Source of the DNA: JAXLQL01 sp046331625
GTDB lineage: Bacteria > Acidobacteriota > Terriglobia > Bryobacterales > Bryobacteraceae
Assembly (NCBI GenBank): GCA_046331625.1
Contig: JAXLQL010000004.1
Location: forward strand, 403,126-467,125
DNA: 64,000 nucleotides
Reading direction: 5' to 3'
The number at the start of each line of letters is the position of its first letter. Within the stretch, counting starts at the first letter, position 1. The notes under the pieces are model-generated. The model saw nothing but the letters and a program-made list of their open reading frames with translations. It ran no database searches and had not been told where the DNA came from. Of the stretch, positions 45,602 to 52,911 are shown piece after piece. A program made the translations under genes and the position numbers.

Positions 45602-47239
45602 TCAAGCCTCCCACACCCAACGTCCGCCCGCCATGGTCCGCTCCACGGGAATCGTGATCAGCGTCGACGGGTCTTCCTTCATCGGATCGCGCCCGAGCAC
45701 CACCAGGTCCGCTAGCTTCCCGGCCTCGATCGAGCCCTTCTCGCGCTCCTCGAACGATGCATACGCTCCGTGCAGCGTGCCCACCCGGAGCGCCTCGGTC
45801 ACGGAGACCTTCTGTTTCGGTCCCCAAACATTTCCCTTGCTATCTGTTCTGGTCACGCTCGATTGCAGCGCCATCATCGGCTCGAACGGACCCGGCGGAT
45901 AATCCGACGCCTGCGTCACACGAATGCCCGCGTCGAGGAACGAGCGCACGGCGAACATGCGATCCAGCCGCTCGGCGCCGTACTCGCGCATCTTCTCGCC
46001 GTGATAGTAGACGTAAGTGGAAAACGGATTCGGAATCGCGCCGAGAGCGCGGATGCGGCGGATGATCTCGGGCGTCACCACGGTGCAGTGCTCCAACCGG
46101 AATCGCGGATCCTTGCGCGGCATTTCGCGTTGCACTCGCTCGTACACGCGCAGTGTCATGTCGATCGCGAAATCGCCATTGCAGTGCGTGCCGATCTGCC
46201 ATCCCGCCTGATGCGCCTTGCGCGCTTGCTCGTAGAGCTCGGGCTCGGCCGTCACCAGGATCCCGTGGTCGTTCGGCCGGCCGATGTAGGGTTGCGCCAG
46301 CCGCGCCGTGCGCTCGGAGATCGATCCGTCGGCCATCAGCTTCACCGCGCCCACACGGACCCACTCGTTGCCGAGCCCGGTGCGAACGCCCGCCGCGAGC
46401 ATTTGATCGAGCCACCCGACTCCGATCAGGCAATAGACCCGCAGGCCGAGATCGCCGGCTTCGTGGGCATCCTGGTACGCGCGGAGGTCGAGGGGCGAGC
46501 CGCCGGTGTCGTTCACGCTCGTCACGCCCGCCTTGTTCATCATGCGCGAGATGATCTTGACGCCTTCCTGGCGGTCCGCACGCGAATACTCGATTTTGAT
46601 TTTGCTCGTCACCGCGCCCATGGCGCGTTCGAGCAGCGCGCCCGTCAGGTGGCCGCCTTCTCGAGCGAACTTTCCGCCCGCCGGATCCGGGGTCTTTTCG
46701 TTCACGTCGGCGATGTTCAGCGCGCGCGAGTTCACGTAGACGCTGTGGCCGCCGCGATGCGTGATGCGGACAGGATGATCGGGCGCGGCCGCGTCCAGAT
46801 CGCGCAGCGTGATCTTTCGGCCCTCGGCGGTCTTGGTGTCGTCGTACTTGAACCCGAGGATCCACTGCCCTTTCGGCGTGGATGCCGCGCGTTGCCGAAT
46901 CGCCGCTTGGATCTCCGTGATCGAGCGCAAGTCGCAATCCACTTCGCGCAGATGATGCAAGCCTGACGACGCCGGATGCGTATGTGCGTCGATGAATCCG
47001 GGGACCACCGTGCGCCCTCCGAGGTCGACTTGGCGCGCCGCCGCGCCGGCCAGCCCACGGACATCGTCATTCGATCCCACCGCGAGAAAACGCCCGCGCG
47101 CAATGGCGACGGCCTGCGCCGACGGGTTCGCCGCGTCAATGGTGTGGATGTTCGCGTTGTACAGGATGAGCTCGGGCTTGACGGCAACAGGAGCGGCGAG
47201 CGAGGCGAGGAACGAACGGCGGGACCACATGGAGCGCAT
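45602..47239 (-). CDS. Amidohydrolase (YtcJ-like, amidohydrolase_3)
   Basis: Seen: 545 aa from ATG at 47239; a second ATG at 47230 begins MWSRRSFLASLAAPVA, a twin-arginine-like signal. Metal motif GFIDAHTHPAS, later His in GTHCNGDFAIDM and RLEHCTVV, and Asp in VTQASDYPPGPFEP, as in the metal-dependent hydrolase_3 group. Known: hydrolyses amides or cyclic ureas, usually N-substituted formamide-like compounds. The open frame to 47653 is antisense to the zinc-finger gene and rejected. A TATAAT box overlaps the start (47238-47243 on this strand), so transcription may start at about 47230 and the mRNA may be leaderless. Operon with uxuA. Confidence 0.85.
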   Translation of the reverse strand: MRSMWSRRSFLASLAAPVAVKPELILYNANIHTIDAANPSAQAVAIARGRFLAVGSNDDVRGLAGAAARQVDLGGRTVVPGFIDAHTHPASSGLHHLREVDCDLRSITEIQAAIRQRAASTPKGQWILGFKYDDTKTAEGRKITLRDLDAAAPDHPVRITHRGGHSVYVNSRALNIADVNEKTPDPAGGKFAREGGHLTGALLERAMGAVTSKIKIEYSRADRQEGVKIISRMMNKAGVTSVNDTGGSPLDLRAYQDAHEAGDLGLRVYCLIGVGWLDQMLAAGVRTGLGNEWVRVGAVKLMADGSISERTARLAQPYIGRPNDHGILVTAEPELYEQARKAHQAGWQIGTHCNGDFAIDMTLRVYERVQREMPRKDPRFRLEHCTVVTPEIIRRIRALGAIPNPFSTYVYYHGEKMREYGAERLDRMFAVRSFLDAGIRVTQASDYPPGPFEPMMALQSSVTRTDSKGNVWGPKQKVSVTEALRVGTLHGAYASFEEREKGSIEAGKLADLVVLGRDPMKEDPSTLITIPVERTMAGGRWVWEA

Positions 47240-47242
47240 TAT

Positions 47243-47680
47243 ATGATCGATTCGATGATCGATGCTTCGTATCTCGCCGGCGGCTACTCCACCGAACAGG
47301 CGGCGCGCCTCTACGCCGAGTTCCACGACAACGGCCGGTTGAAGCTGTTCCGCTCCGGTCCTCCCGGCGAACCGGGCAAAACCGTCACGCTCATGCTGGA
47401 CCGCACCGGCGCAACCGGCCGCCTCGAAAAGCACGAACTCAGCTTCGAGCCGGATGTGGACGCCATCGCCGATTCCGGGAACACTCCCGAGGAGGAATTC
47501 GACTCCTGGGTGCGCGATGCGATTCGCCGAGTCTACGATGCCGCACGCTCCACTCCCCGATGCAACTTCTGCGAGAAATCGAATGAGGAGGTGGCAACGC
47601 TCATCGCCGGTCCAACGGTCTACATTTGCGACGAGTGCGTCACCACCTGCCACCGCATCCTTTCCGGGAAAGACGCCTGA
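47243..47680 (+). CDS. ClpX-type zinc-finger protein
   Basis: Seen: 145 aa from ATG at 47243 with GGAG 8 bp upstream. The C-terminal 40 residues are a ClpX C4 zinc finger (CNFCEKSNEEVATLIAGP, then YICDECVTTC). The first 100 residues are a beta-rich domain of unknown type (GRLKLFRSGPPGEPGKTVTL). The ClpX AAA+ domain is absent, so this is a stand-alone adaptor or regulator. Known: the ClpX zinc finger binds substrates and adaptors. Divergent from the amidohydrolase with only 3 bp between starts, and convergent with dodecin. Confidence 0.78.
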   Translation: MIDSMIDASYLAGGYSTEQAARLYAEFHDNGRLKLFRSGPPGEPGKTVTLMLDRTGATGRLEKHELSFEPDVDAIADSGNTPEEEFDSWVRDAIRRVYDAARSTPRCNFCEKSNEEVATLIAGPTVYICDECVTTCHRILSGKDA

Positions 47681-47683
47681 GCG

Positions 47684-47887
47684 TCAATCGTTGAGCACGA
47701 AGGTGATCATCATGTTGACTCGATACTCGCTCACCTTCTTGTTCTTCACCACTACCGACTGGTCTTTGATCCAGGCTCCCTGAACATTTTCGAGCGTCTT
47801 GCATGCGCGGGTGATGCCGGACTTGATCGCGTCGTCGAAGCTCTTTTCCGAGGAGGAAATGATCTCGGTAACTCGTGCAACGGACAT
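47684..47887 (-). CDS. Dodecin
   Basis: Seen: 67 aa, full-length dodecin: MSVARVTEIISSSEKSFDDA, then RACKTLENVQGAWIKDQSV and YRVNMMITFVLND. The tryptophan that stacks on flavin (AWIKDQ) and the Gln next to it are kept. Known: dodecamer that stores riboflavin or FMN in the cytosol. AAGGAG lies about 12 bp before the ATG and a strong hairpin stands in the leader (47915-47934). Convergent with the zinc-finger gene, 3 bp apart. Confidence 0.93.
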   Translation of the reverse strand: MSVARVTEIISSSEKSFDDAIKSGITRACKTLENVQGAWIKDQSVVVKNKKVSEYRVNMMITFVLND

Positions 47888-47914
47888 GGTAGAGGATCTC
47901 CTTTTTCACATTCC

Positions 47915-47934
47915 CTCGCGGCCTCGGCCGCGAG
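47915..47934 (-). promoter_or_regulatory. Hairpin in the dodecin leader
   Basis: Perfect 8-bp inverted repeat CTCGCGGC / GCCGCGAG with a 4-nt loop, about 28 bp upstream of the dodecin ATG and upstream of its AAGGAG site. On the plus strand it is followed by TTTCGCCC, so it might instead end transcription from the other side; no gene there needs it. Confidence 0.45.
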
Positions 47935-48034
47935 TTTCGCCCATTGTAACGCCTGCGCCGCATTTCTCTGCTACGATGGGCGACTGACCGTTCAGATTTG
48001 TACACACTCTCTATCGAACGAAGGAGCGGATCAA

Positions 48035-48379
48035 ATGGACCTCTTGAACAAGGTGAAGGATCTTGCGCACGGCGCGGCCGACAAGCTCGGTGATGCGGCC
48101 GGCGCAGTGAAAGACGCGGGCGCGCACGCGCTCGACAAAGCCGGCGATGTGGCCGGACATGTGAAGGACGCCGGAGCGCACGCCATGGACAAGGCCGGCG
48201 ACGTTGCAGGCGCGGCTGCTCACAAGACCGGCGGCTTGGCCGGCACGATCAAAGACGCCGTTGCCGACAAAGCCACTGACCTCGCCGCAGCCGCTGCGGA
48301 AAAGGCCGGCATGGCCAGCGACACAGCCAAGGGCGTCGCCTCCACGGTAGTGGGCAAGGCGAAGGACCTGCTCGGATAG
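48035..48379 (+). CDS. LEA-like Ala/Lys/Asp-rich repeat protein
   Basis: Seen: 114 aa; GAAGGAG 9 bp before the ATG. An 18-residue unit repeats almost exactly (KDAGAHALDKAGDVAGHV, KDAGAHAMDKAGDVAGAA), followed by looser 11-mer-like units (DKATDLAAAAAEKAG). No hydrophobic signal. Known: group-3 LEA proteins are disordered, desiccation- or stress-protective and helical on drying. Cytoplasmic by inference. The 64 bp between this gene and trpEG holds the hairpin leader; cotranscription is possible. Confidence 0.75.
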   Translation: MDLLNKVKDLAHGAADKLGDAAGAVKDAGAHALDKAGDVAGHVKDAGAHAMDKAGDVAGAAAHKTGGLAGTIKDAVADKATDLAAAAAEKAGMASDTAKGVASTVVGKAKDLLG

Positions 48380-48395
48380 GAAACGGATCCAGCCG

Positions 48396-48468
48396 CCCGC
48401 GCGACACCACCTCGCGCGGGTGGTGCTACTCTGTAGCGAAGCTATGCCCCAGCTTCGCTACACCACCC
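48396..48468 (+). promoter_or_regulatory. Leader of trpEG with alternative hairpins enclosing the start codon
   Basis: Seen: (1) CCCGCGCGA 48396-48404 pairs with TCGCGCGGG 48412-48420; (2) its loop CACCACC 48405-48411 can pair instead with GGTGGTG 48419-48425; (3) GTAGCGAAGCT 48433-48443 pairs perfectly, 11 bp, with AGCTTCGCTAC 48451-48461, leaving ATGCCCC, the start codon, as the loop; (4) GGGTGGT 48418-48424 can also pair with ACCACCC 48462-48468, extending stem 3. Structures 1, 2 and 4 exclude each other. No run of Trp codons is present, so it is not a classic peptide attenuator; control of translation start is inferred. Confidence 0.55.
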
Positions 48469-50606
48469 CAAGCGGGATCGCGGTCACCCGTACGGCGTCG
48501 AAGGTGCCGTACAAAAAGGGCCTCGGCGCGCTGCTCCGTGAGCTCGACCATCATCGCGGCATCTACCTTTCTTCCGGTTACGAGTATCCGGGGCGTTACT
48601 CGCGCTGGGACATTGCCTCCGTTCGCCCCCCCCTCGAGATCATCGGCCGTGGCCGCGACCTAGAATTCCGCCCGCTGAACGCCCGCGGCGAAGCACTGTG
48701 CCGCATTTTGCATCGCGTGCTCGGTCCGCATCCGCACTGGGAGTCGCTCGCGGTCGATGGCGGCGCAATCCGCGGTCGTCTGAAACCGCTGGCCGCCCTA
48801 TTCCGCGAAGAGGAGCGTTCGCGCCAACCTTCGGTGTTCACGATCCTGCGTGCCCTGATGGAAGAGTTTCGCCACCCGAAAGACGACAAGCTCGGCCTCG
48901 TGGGCGCCTTCGGTTATGACCTGCTCTTCCAGTTTGACCCGATCGAACTGAAGCTCCCCCGCCACGGCGCCAAAGACCTGCACCTGTTCCTGTGCGACGA
49001 CATCTATTACATGGATCGCAAGAAGGAGCAGGTAGAGCGCTACCAATATGAGTTCGCGCTCGACGGCGATTCCACTGCGTCACTCCCCCACGACGCGGCA
49101 GAGATCGCGCCACCGGCCCCGCGCGACGCCGCACCAATCTCCTGCGACCATGCGCCCGAAGAGTACATGGCCAAGGTGGAAAAGGTGCGCGAGGGAATGA
49201 AGCGCGGCGACTACTACGAAGTGGTGCTCCGCCAGAAGTTCTCCGCGCCCTACACGGGCCTGTCCTCCGATCTGTTCGAGAAAATCCAGAAGGCGAGCCC
49301 GAGCCCCTACGAATTCCTGCTGCAGTTGGGTGAAGAAGCCTTGATCGGCGCATCGCCCGAGATGTTCGTGCGCGTGGAGGGCACGCGCATCGAGACCTGT
49401 CCCATTTCCGGAACCGCGCGCCGCACCGGTGATCCGCTGCGCGACGCCGACAACATTCGCGAACTGTTGAGCTCGGTCAAAGAAGAGTCCGAGCTGACGA
49501 TGTGCACCGATGTGGATCGCAACGACAAGTCGCGCGTCAGCGTACCGGGCTCGGTGCAGGTGATCGGGCGGCGATTGATCGAATCCTACGCCGGCGTGTT
49601 CCATACGGTGGACCACGTGGTCTCCGAGCTCGAACCGCCCTACGATTCGCTCGACGCGTTCCTCACGCACATGTGGGCGGTGACCGTGATCGGCGCGCCG
49701 AAGAAGTGGGCCGCGCAGACGATCGAGAACCTCGAAAAGAACGCGCGCGGCTGGTATGGCGGAGCGGTGGGGATGATCTCGCTCAACGGCGATATCAACA
49801 CGGGCATCCTGATCCGCACCGTGCATCTCCGTGACGGCATAGCCGAGTATCCCGTGGGCGCAACGCTGCTCTATGACTCAATTCCGGCGAACGAAGAGCA
49901 GGAAACGCGCAGTAAGGCTACCGGATTCTTTCGCGTGATGGCACAGGTGGCGCCGGCTCCGGCTTCTGCGAAGCCCGCTGCCGAGAGACCAGGCAAGGGT
50001 TTGAAGCTGCTGTTGGTGGACAACGAAGACTGCTTCATCCACACGCTCGCCAACTACGCCCGGCAGACGGGCGCCGGGGTGGTCACCTACCGCTCCGGAT
50101 TTCCGCTGGAATTGATTGAAACAGAAAAGCCTGATCTCGTGCTGATCTCGCCGGGTCCGGGTAGGCCGGAGGATTTCGGCGTCCCCGCGCTGGTGCGCCA
50201 CGTAGCCAAGCTCGGCATCCCGGTCTTTGGCGTATGCCTCGGGCTGCAGGGCATCGTGGAAGCATTCGGCGGAACTCTCGACGTGCTCGACTATCCGATG
50301 CACGGCAAACCCTCGATGGTGCATCATCGCGGCGTGGGCGTGTTCGAAGGGCTCCCCGAGAGCTTCAAGGTGGGTCGCTACCACTCGCTGTACGCACGGC
50401 GGAGCGCGCTTCCCCCCGAGCTCGAGATCACGGCCGAGAGCGAAGACGGCGTAATCATGGGCGTGCGCCATCGCGAGCTTCCTGTGGAAGCCGTGCAGTT
50501 TCACCCTGAGTCGATTCTCACGCTCGAAGAGAACCATGGGCTCCGGATCATCGAGAACGTGCTGCGTCACGTGAAGCAGGGCGCACCACGGGCTGTCCCG
50601 GCCTGA
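48444..50606 (+). CDS. trpEG: Fused anthranilate synthase (TrpE-TrpG)
   Basis: Seen: 720 aa from ATG at 48444 (a GTG at 48420 is also open). Residues 1-520 are the chorismate-binding component (FLLQLGEEALIGASPEMFVR, CPISGTARRTGDPL, MCTDVDRNDKSRV, YGGAVGMISLNGDINTGI). Residues 528-715 are the glutamine amidotransferase with Cys in FGVCLGLQGIVE and the His-Glu pair in VQFHPESIL. Known: the fused form occurs in alphaproteobacteria and others; it makes anthranilate from chorismate and glutamine for tryptophan. A phenazine PhzE-type relative is possible but less likely, as no phz gene is near. The other trp genes are absent, so it stands alone, with a structured leader. Confidence 0.9.
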   Translation: MPQLRYTTPSGIAVTRTASKVPYKKGLGALLRELDHHRGIYLSSGYEYPGRYSRWDIASVRPPLEIIGRGRDLEFRPLNARGEALCRILHRVLGPHPHWESLAVDGGAIRGRLKPLAALFREEERSRQPSVFTILRALMEEFRHPKDDKLGLVGAFGYDLLFQFDPIELKLPRHGAKDLHLFLCDDIYYMDRKKEQVERYQYEFALDGDSTASLPHDAAEIAPPAPRDAAPISCDHAPEEYMAKVEKVREGMKRGDYYEVVLRQKFSAPYTGLSSDLFEKIQKASPSPYEFLLQLGEEALIGASPEMFVRVEGTRIETCPISGTARRTGDPLRDADNIRELLSSVKEESELTMCTDVDRNDKSRVSVPGSVQVIGRRLIESYAGVFHTVDHVVSELEPPYDSLDAFLTHMWAVTVIGAPKKWAAQTIENLEKNARGWYGGAVGMISLNGDINTGILIRTVHLRDGIAEYPVGATLLYDSIPANEEQETRSKATGFFRVMAQVAPAPASAKPAAERPGKGLKLLLVDNEDCFIHTLANYARQTGAGVVTYRSGFPLELIETEKPDLVLISPGPGRPEDFGVPALVRHVAKLGIPVFGVCLGLQGIVEAFGGTLDVLDYPMHGKPSMVHHRGVGVFEGLPESFKVGRYHSLYARRSALPPELEITAESEDGVIMGVRHRELPVEAVQFHPESILTLEENHGLRIIENVLRHVKQGAPRAVPA

Positions 50607-50697
50607 CAACTACGTCGAAGCGAGGCGGCGCAGCGTAGCCAAGTCCCGCGCGCCGCCACCGTCATCGATTGGCGTCTCGAATAGGAAAGCCTTCCCG
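50606..50697 (-). pseudogene. Duplicated 3' end of nfo
   Basis: Read on the minus strand this gives FETPIDDGGGARDLATLRRL and a stop, matching the true nfo end FVLETPMEDGLGVRDLATLR. About 90 bp align with 51014-51105. There is no 5' part. It sits immediately after the trpEG stop, where the original trpEG/nfo junction must have been before tandem duplication. Confidence 0.65.
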
Positions 50698-51013
50698 AGT
50701 TGCCGTGGAGGCCGTTCCGTTCCATCCGGCGCCGATCCTGATGCGCAAAGGGAACCACTGGCTCGGGATCATCGAGGACGTGCTGCCCCATAGACTATCC
50801 TTCAGCTTCTTCGCCGGCCGCGAAGATTTCAGCCCGCATCTGGGGCACGCTTCAGCCGGCTTCAGCCTGCGCGGGCCTTAGTCCGCTTTCGATGTGGGCA
50901 CCTGACTCGCGGACGGCGCCGCATGTTCACGCGCCGGTTTCAGCAGGGACGACCTACGGTTGCGGCTCCGCCGCGATGTGAAGCTGGGCGCGTCACGGGC
51001 TGTTCCGGCCTGA
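50698..51013 (+). pseudogene. Duplicated, interrupted 3' end of trpEG
   Basis: 50698-50788 reads VEAVPFHPAPILMRKGNHWL then GIIEDVLP, matching VEAVQFHPESILTLEENHGL of trpEG. The copy then breaks and its last codons (VKLGASRAVPA, 50978-51013) reappear just before nfo. The 189 bp in between (50789-50977) include a dispersed palindromic repeat and look like an insertion. Early frameshifts near 50700 prevent any product. Confidence 0.65.
50795..50886 (+). repeat. Dispersed palindromic repeat, copy D (long form)
   Basis: Core TGGGGCACGCTTCAGCC and GCCTGCGCGGGCCTTAGTCC at 50841-50886. It shares an additional left part (CTATCCTTCAGCTTCTTCG and GGCCGCGAAGA) with the copy at 58504-58594, so the mobile unit is at least 90 bp. 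It lies inside the decayed trpEG copy. Confidence 0.62.
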
Positions 51014-51016
51014 CAA

Positions 51017-51871
51017 CTACGCAGCGACGAGACGGCGCAGCGTAGCCAGGTCCCGCACGCCTAAGCCGTCTTCCATCGGAGTCTCGAGTACGAACGCCTT
51101 CGTAGCGAGCCCCGAATGATTCACGATGCCGCGAAAGCCAGCCTCTCCGATCTTGCCTTCGCCGATGTTGGCGTGCCGGTCGAGGTGCGATCCCAACTCG
51201 CCCTTCGAGTCATTGGCGTGGATGAGGTGGACATGGTCGAGCCCGACCGCCGCGTCAAGGCCGCGCAACACCAGATCGAGTTGCGTTGCTACGTCATAGC
51301 CGGCCGCATAGCAGTGGCAGGTGTCGATGCAGAATCCGAGGGGAAAGTCCGTGACCTTACGAATCAAGGCGGCGAGCGTGGAGAGGTCTTCGAAGGTGGA
51401 GCCGATGGCTTGTCCGGAGCCTGCGGTATTCTCGATCAGCAGGCGCAAGCCTTTGGGCTCGATGCCCGTAGCGGCGGCGCCCACCGATGCCGCGGCAAGT
51501 TGGAGCGCGGCTTCCTTGGACTCGTGCCCCTTGATGCTCCCGGGATGCACCACCAGGAAGTCGGCGCCGATCGCCACCGCGCGGGCCAGTTCTCCCCGAA
51601 AGGATTCGAGCGAGAGCCGCAACACGCCGGGGTCGGCCGACGCGAGATTGATCAGGTAGTTGCAGTGGATCGCGAGCGGATGCAGATCGTGCTTCTCGCG
51701 GAGCGTGCGGAAGGCACGGACACGAGCGTGGTCGAGCGCGGAGGCGCGCCACATCCGCGGACTCGACGAGAAGATCTGGAGGCAGTTGGCGCCAGCTTCG
51801 ATGGCTTCATGGGCGGCGTTGTCGAGACCTCCGGCGGTGGAGGCGTGGAGACCGAAGCGGCGGAGGTTCAC
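51017..51871 (-). CDS. nfo: Endonuclease IV (AP endonuclease)
   Basis: Seen: 284 aa from a GTG at 51871. Nfo motifs: FGLHASTAGGLDNA, HCNYLINLAS, VHPGSIKGH, LIENTAGSGQAIG, CIDTCHCYAAGYD and HANDSKGELGSHLDRHANIG, with FVLETP at the end; all zinc ligands are present. Known: cleaves DNA at abasic sites and processes damaged 3' ends. It begins directly after the stop of a DUF4365-type gene, which itself overlaps another one upstream, so three nuclease-fold proteins form one operon. The 3' end has been duplicated together with the end of trpEG. Confidence 0.93.
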   Translation of the reverse strand: MNLRRFGLHASTAGGLDNAAHEAIEAGANCLQIFSSSPRMWRASALDHARVRAFRTLREKHDLHPLAIHCNYLINLASADPGVLRLSLESFRGELARAVAIGADFLVVHPGSIKGHESKEAALQLAAASVGAAATGIEPKGLRLLIENTAGSGQAIGSTFEDLSTLAALIRKVTDFPLGFCIDTCHCYAAGYDVATQLDLVLRGLDAAVGLDHVHLIHANDSKGELGSHLDRHANIGEGKIGEAGFRGIVNHSGLATKAFVLETPMEDGLGVRDLATLRRLVAA

Positions 51872-52324
51872 CTACGAACGTTGGGCCAGCAATTCGGTCT
51901 GCTCAGTTGCGCCCGCCAACCGATTGCGAAGCTCCTCCTTCGCCGAATCGTCGATCGGCGCAATCGGCACTCGAACCATTCGCCCAGCCTTTGTGCCGCT
52001 GGCGACTTCTGCGGGCCACGCATGATAGATGCGATTCTGCTTCGCGTCAACCACGAGCAGCAACGACGGGATGTTCGACCTCGCCATGCGCTGGTACCAC
52101 TTGGTGTCCAAAGGATAGGAATCGACCGGGTGATCCACGCCTTTGACTTCCACCCCGCTGAAGTTCATCCCGCCCGCGCCATTCGGAAAGGCGACGATGA
52201 AATCGTAACCGTAATCACTCTCGGGTCCTGATACGAGAGTTGCTCCCAGATCCTCCAAGAAGAGTTTCGCGAGCAATTCTGCTCTTCTCTCAATTATTTC
52301 CAAGTGAGACTTTTTGCCATTCAT
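51872..52324 (-). CDS. DUF4365-like PD-(D/E)xK nuclease-fold protein
   Basis: Seen: 150 aa from ATG at 52324, which overlaps the stop of the upstream relative by 4 bp (ATGA). PD-(D/E)xK elements: Glu in IIERRAELLAKLFLEDLGAT, Asp in DYGYDFIVAF, and E-x-K in GVEVKGV, then SYPLDTKWYQRMARSNIP and LLLVVDAKQNRIYHAW. Known: DUF4365 is a restriction-endonuclease-like fold met in defence and mobile contexts; activity unproven. It is followed without gap by nfo. The longer frame to 52369 (TTG) is not needed given the overlap. Confidence 0.78.
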   Translation of the reverse strand: MNGKKSHLEIIERRAELLAKLFLEDLGATLVSGPESDYGYDFIVAFPNGAGGMNFSGVEVKGVDHPVDSYPLDTKWYQRMARSNIPSLLLVVDAKQNRIYHAWPAEVASGTKAGRMVRVPIAPIDDSAKEELRNRLAGATEQTELLAQRS

Positions 52325-52805
52325 AGGAACACCGAACGAGTGGGCTTGTATGGCCGCTTGCTCCTCCAAAACTCGTCGACCTCGTCATGCAGGGCCCTGA
52401 GATTCTGCCCAGTCAGTTCATACGCAACGGGAATACGAGTGATTGCCTTGACATCGACTCCCTCATGAACCGATCGAATGAACACGCGTCTGGAAGCCTC
52501 ATGAAACCCGAGAATCGAGTCGGGGCCGGGATTTCGAGTAGCTGGGCGACATCGTCTCTAGTCGAAGACACGCGGAGGTTCCTTCGGGGGGGCGTGCTGT
52601 CGTGAGTGGTCTTTGCCTGTACAAAGAAGAACGGCCTCCTGCCACGGACCGTCGTCAGTTCCACGTAGAAATCGACTGCGGGCCACTTCTCACCGAGATG
52701 CGTAGCCCTGAATAGGGGCTCTGGAAAGGTTTCGAAATCGGTCAAGCGCAACTCCACAATGCACTCGCCCCGTCTGCCGATCACGTCTGCCAGTTTCGGG
52801 TCCAC
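52321..52805 (-). pseudogene. DUF4365-like PD-(D/E)xK nuclease-fold protein, one-base frameshift
   Basis: Seen: from a GTG at 52805 (VDPKLADVIGRRGECIVELR) the frame gives the DUF4365 core: AVDFYVEL, FFFVQAKTT, STRDDVAQLLEIPAP. At about 52522, in a run of four G/C, the sense shifts frame: the family tail (FHEASRRVFIRSVHEGVDVK, AITRIPVAYELTGQN and onward) continues in the next frame to a TGA at 52321-52323, which overlaps the next ATG. One missing base restores 161 aa. The downstream overlap shows that the longer frame is the ancestral one. It may be intact if this is a sequencing error. First gene of the operon with a second DUF4365 gene and nfo; divergent from the oxidase gene. Confidence 0.72.
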
Positions 52806-52911
52806 GATTCTGCGCCAGCTCAATGCAAGGCTACCACAATGCCAACGCCCAGAAGAGACGGCTCGACTCGATGAAACGCTGGTGCGCCGAACGGCACTAT
52901 CATCTATAGCG

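Noticed and set aside
43910..45715. 601-codon plus-strand frame
   Set aside because: It is antisense to the mannonate dehydratase gene and the repeat array, with no family likeness; high-GC shadow.
48380..48443. Classic trp attenuator with leader peptide
   Set aside because: No short frame with consecutive Trp codons; the hairpins are real but must work differently if at all.
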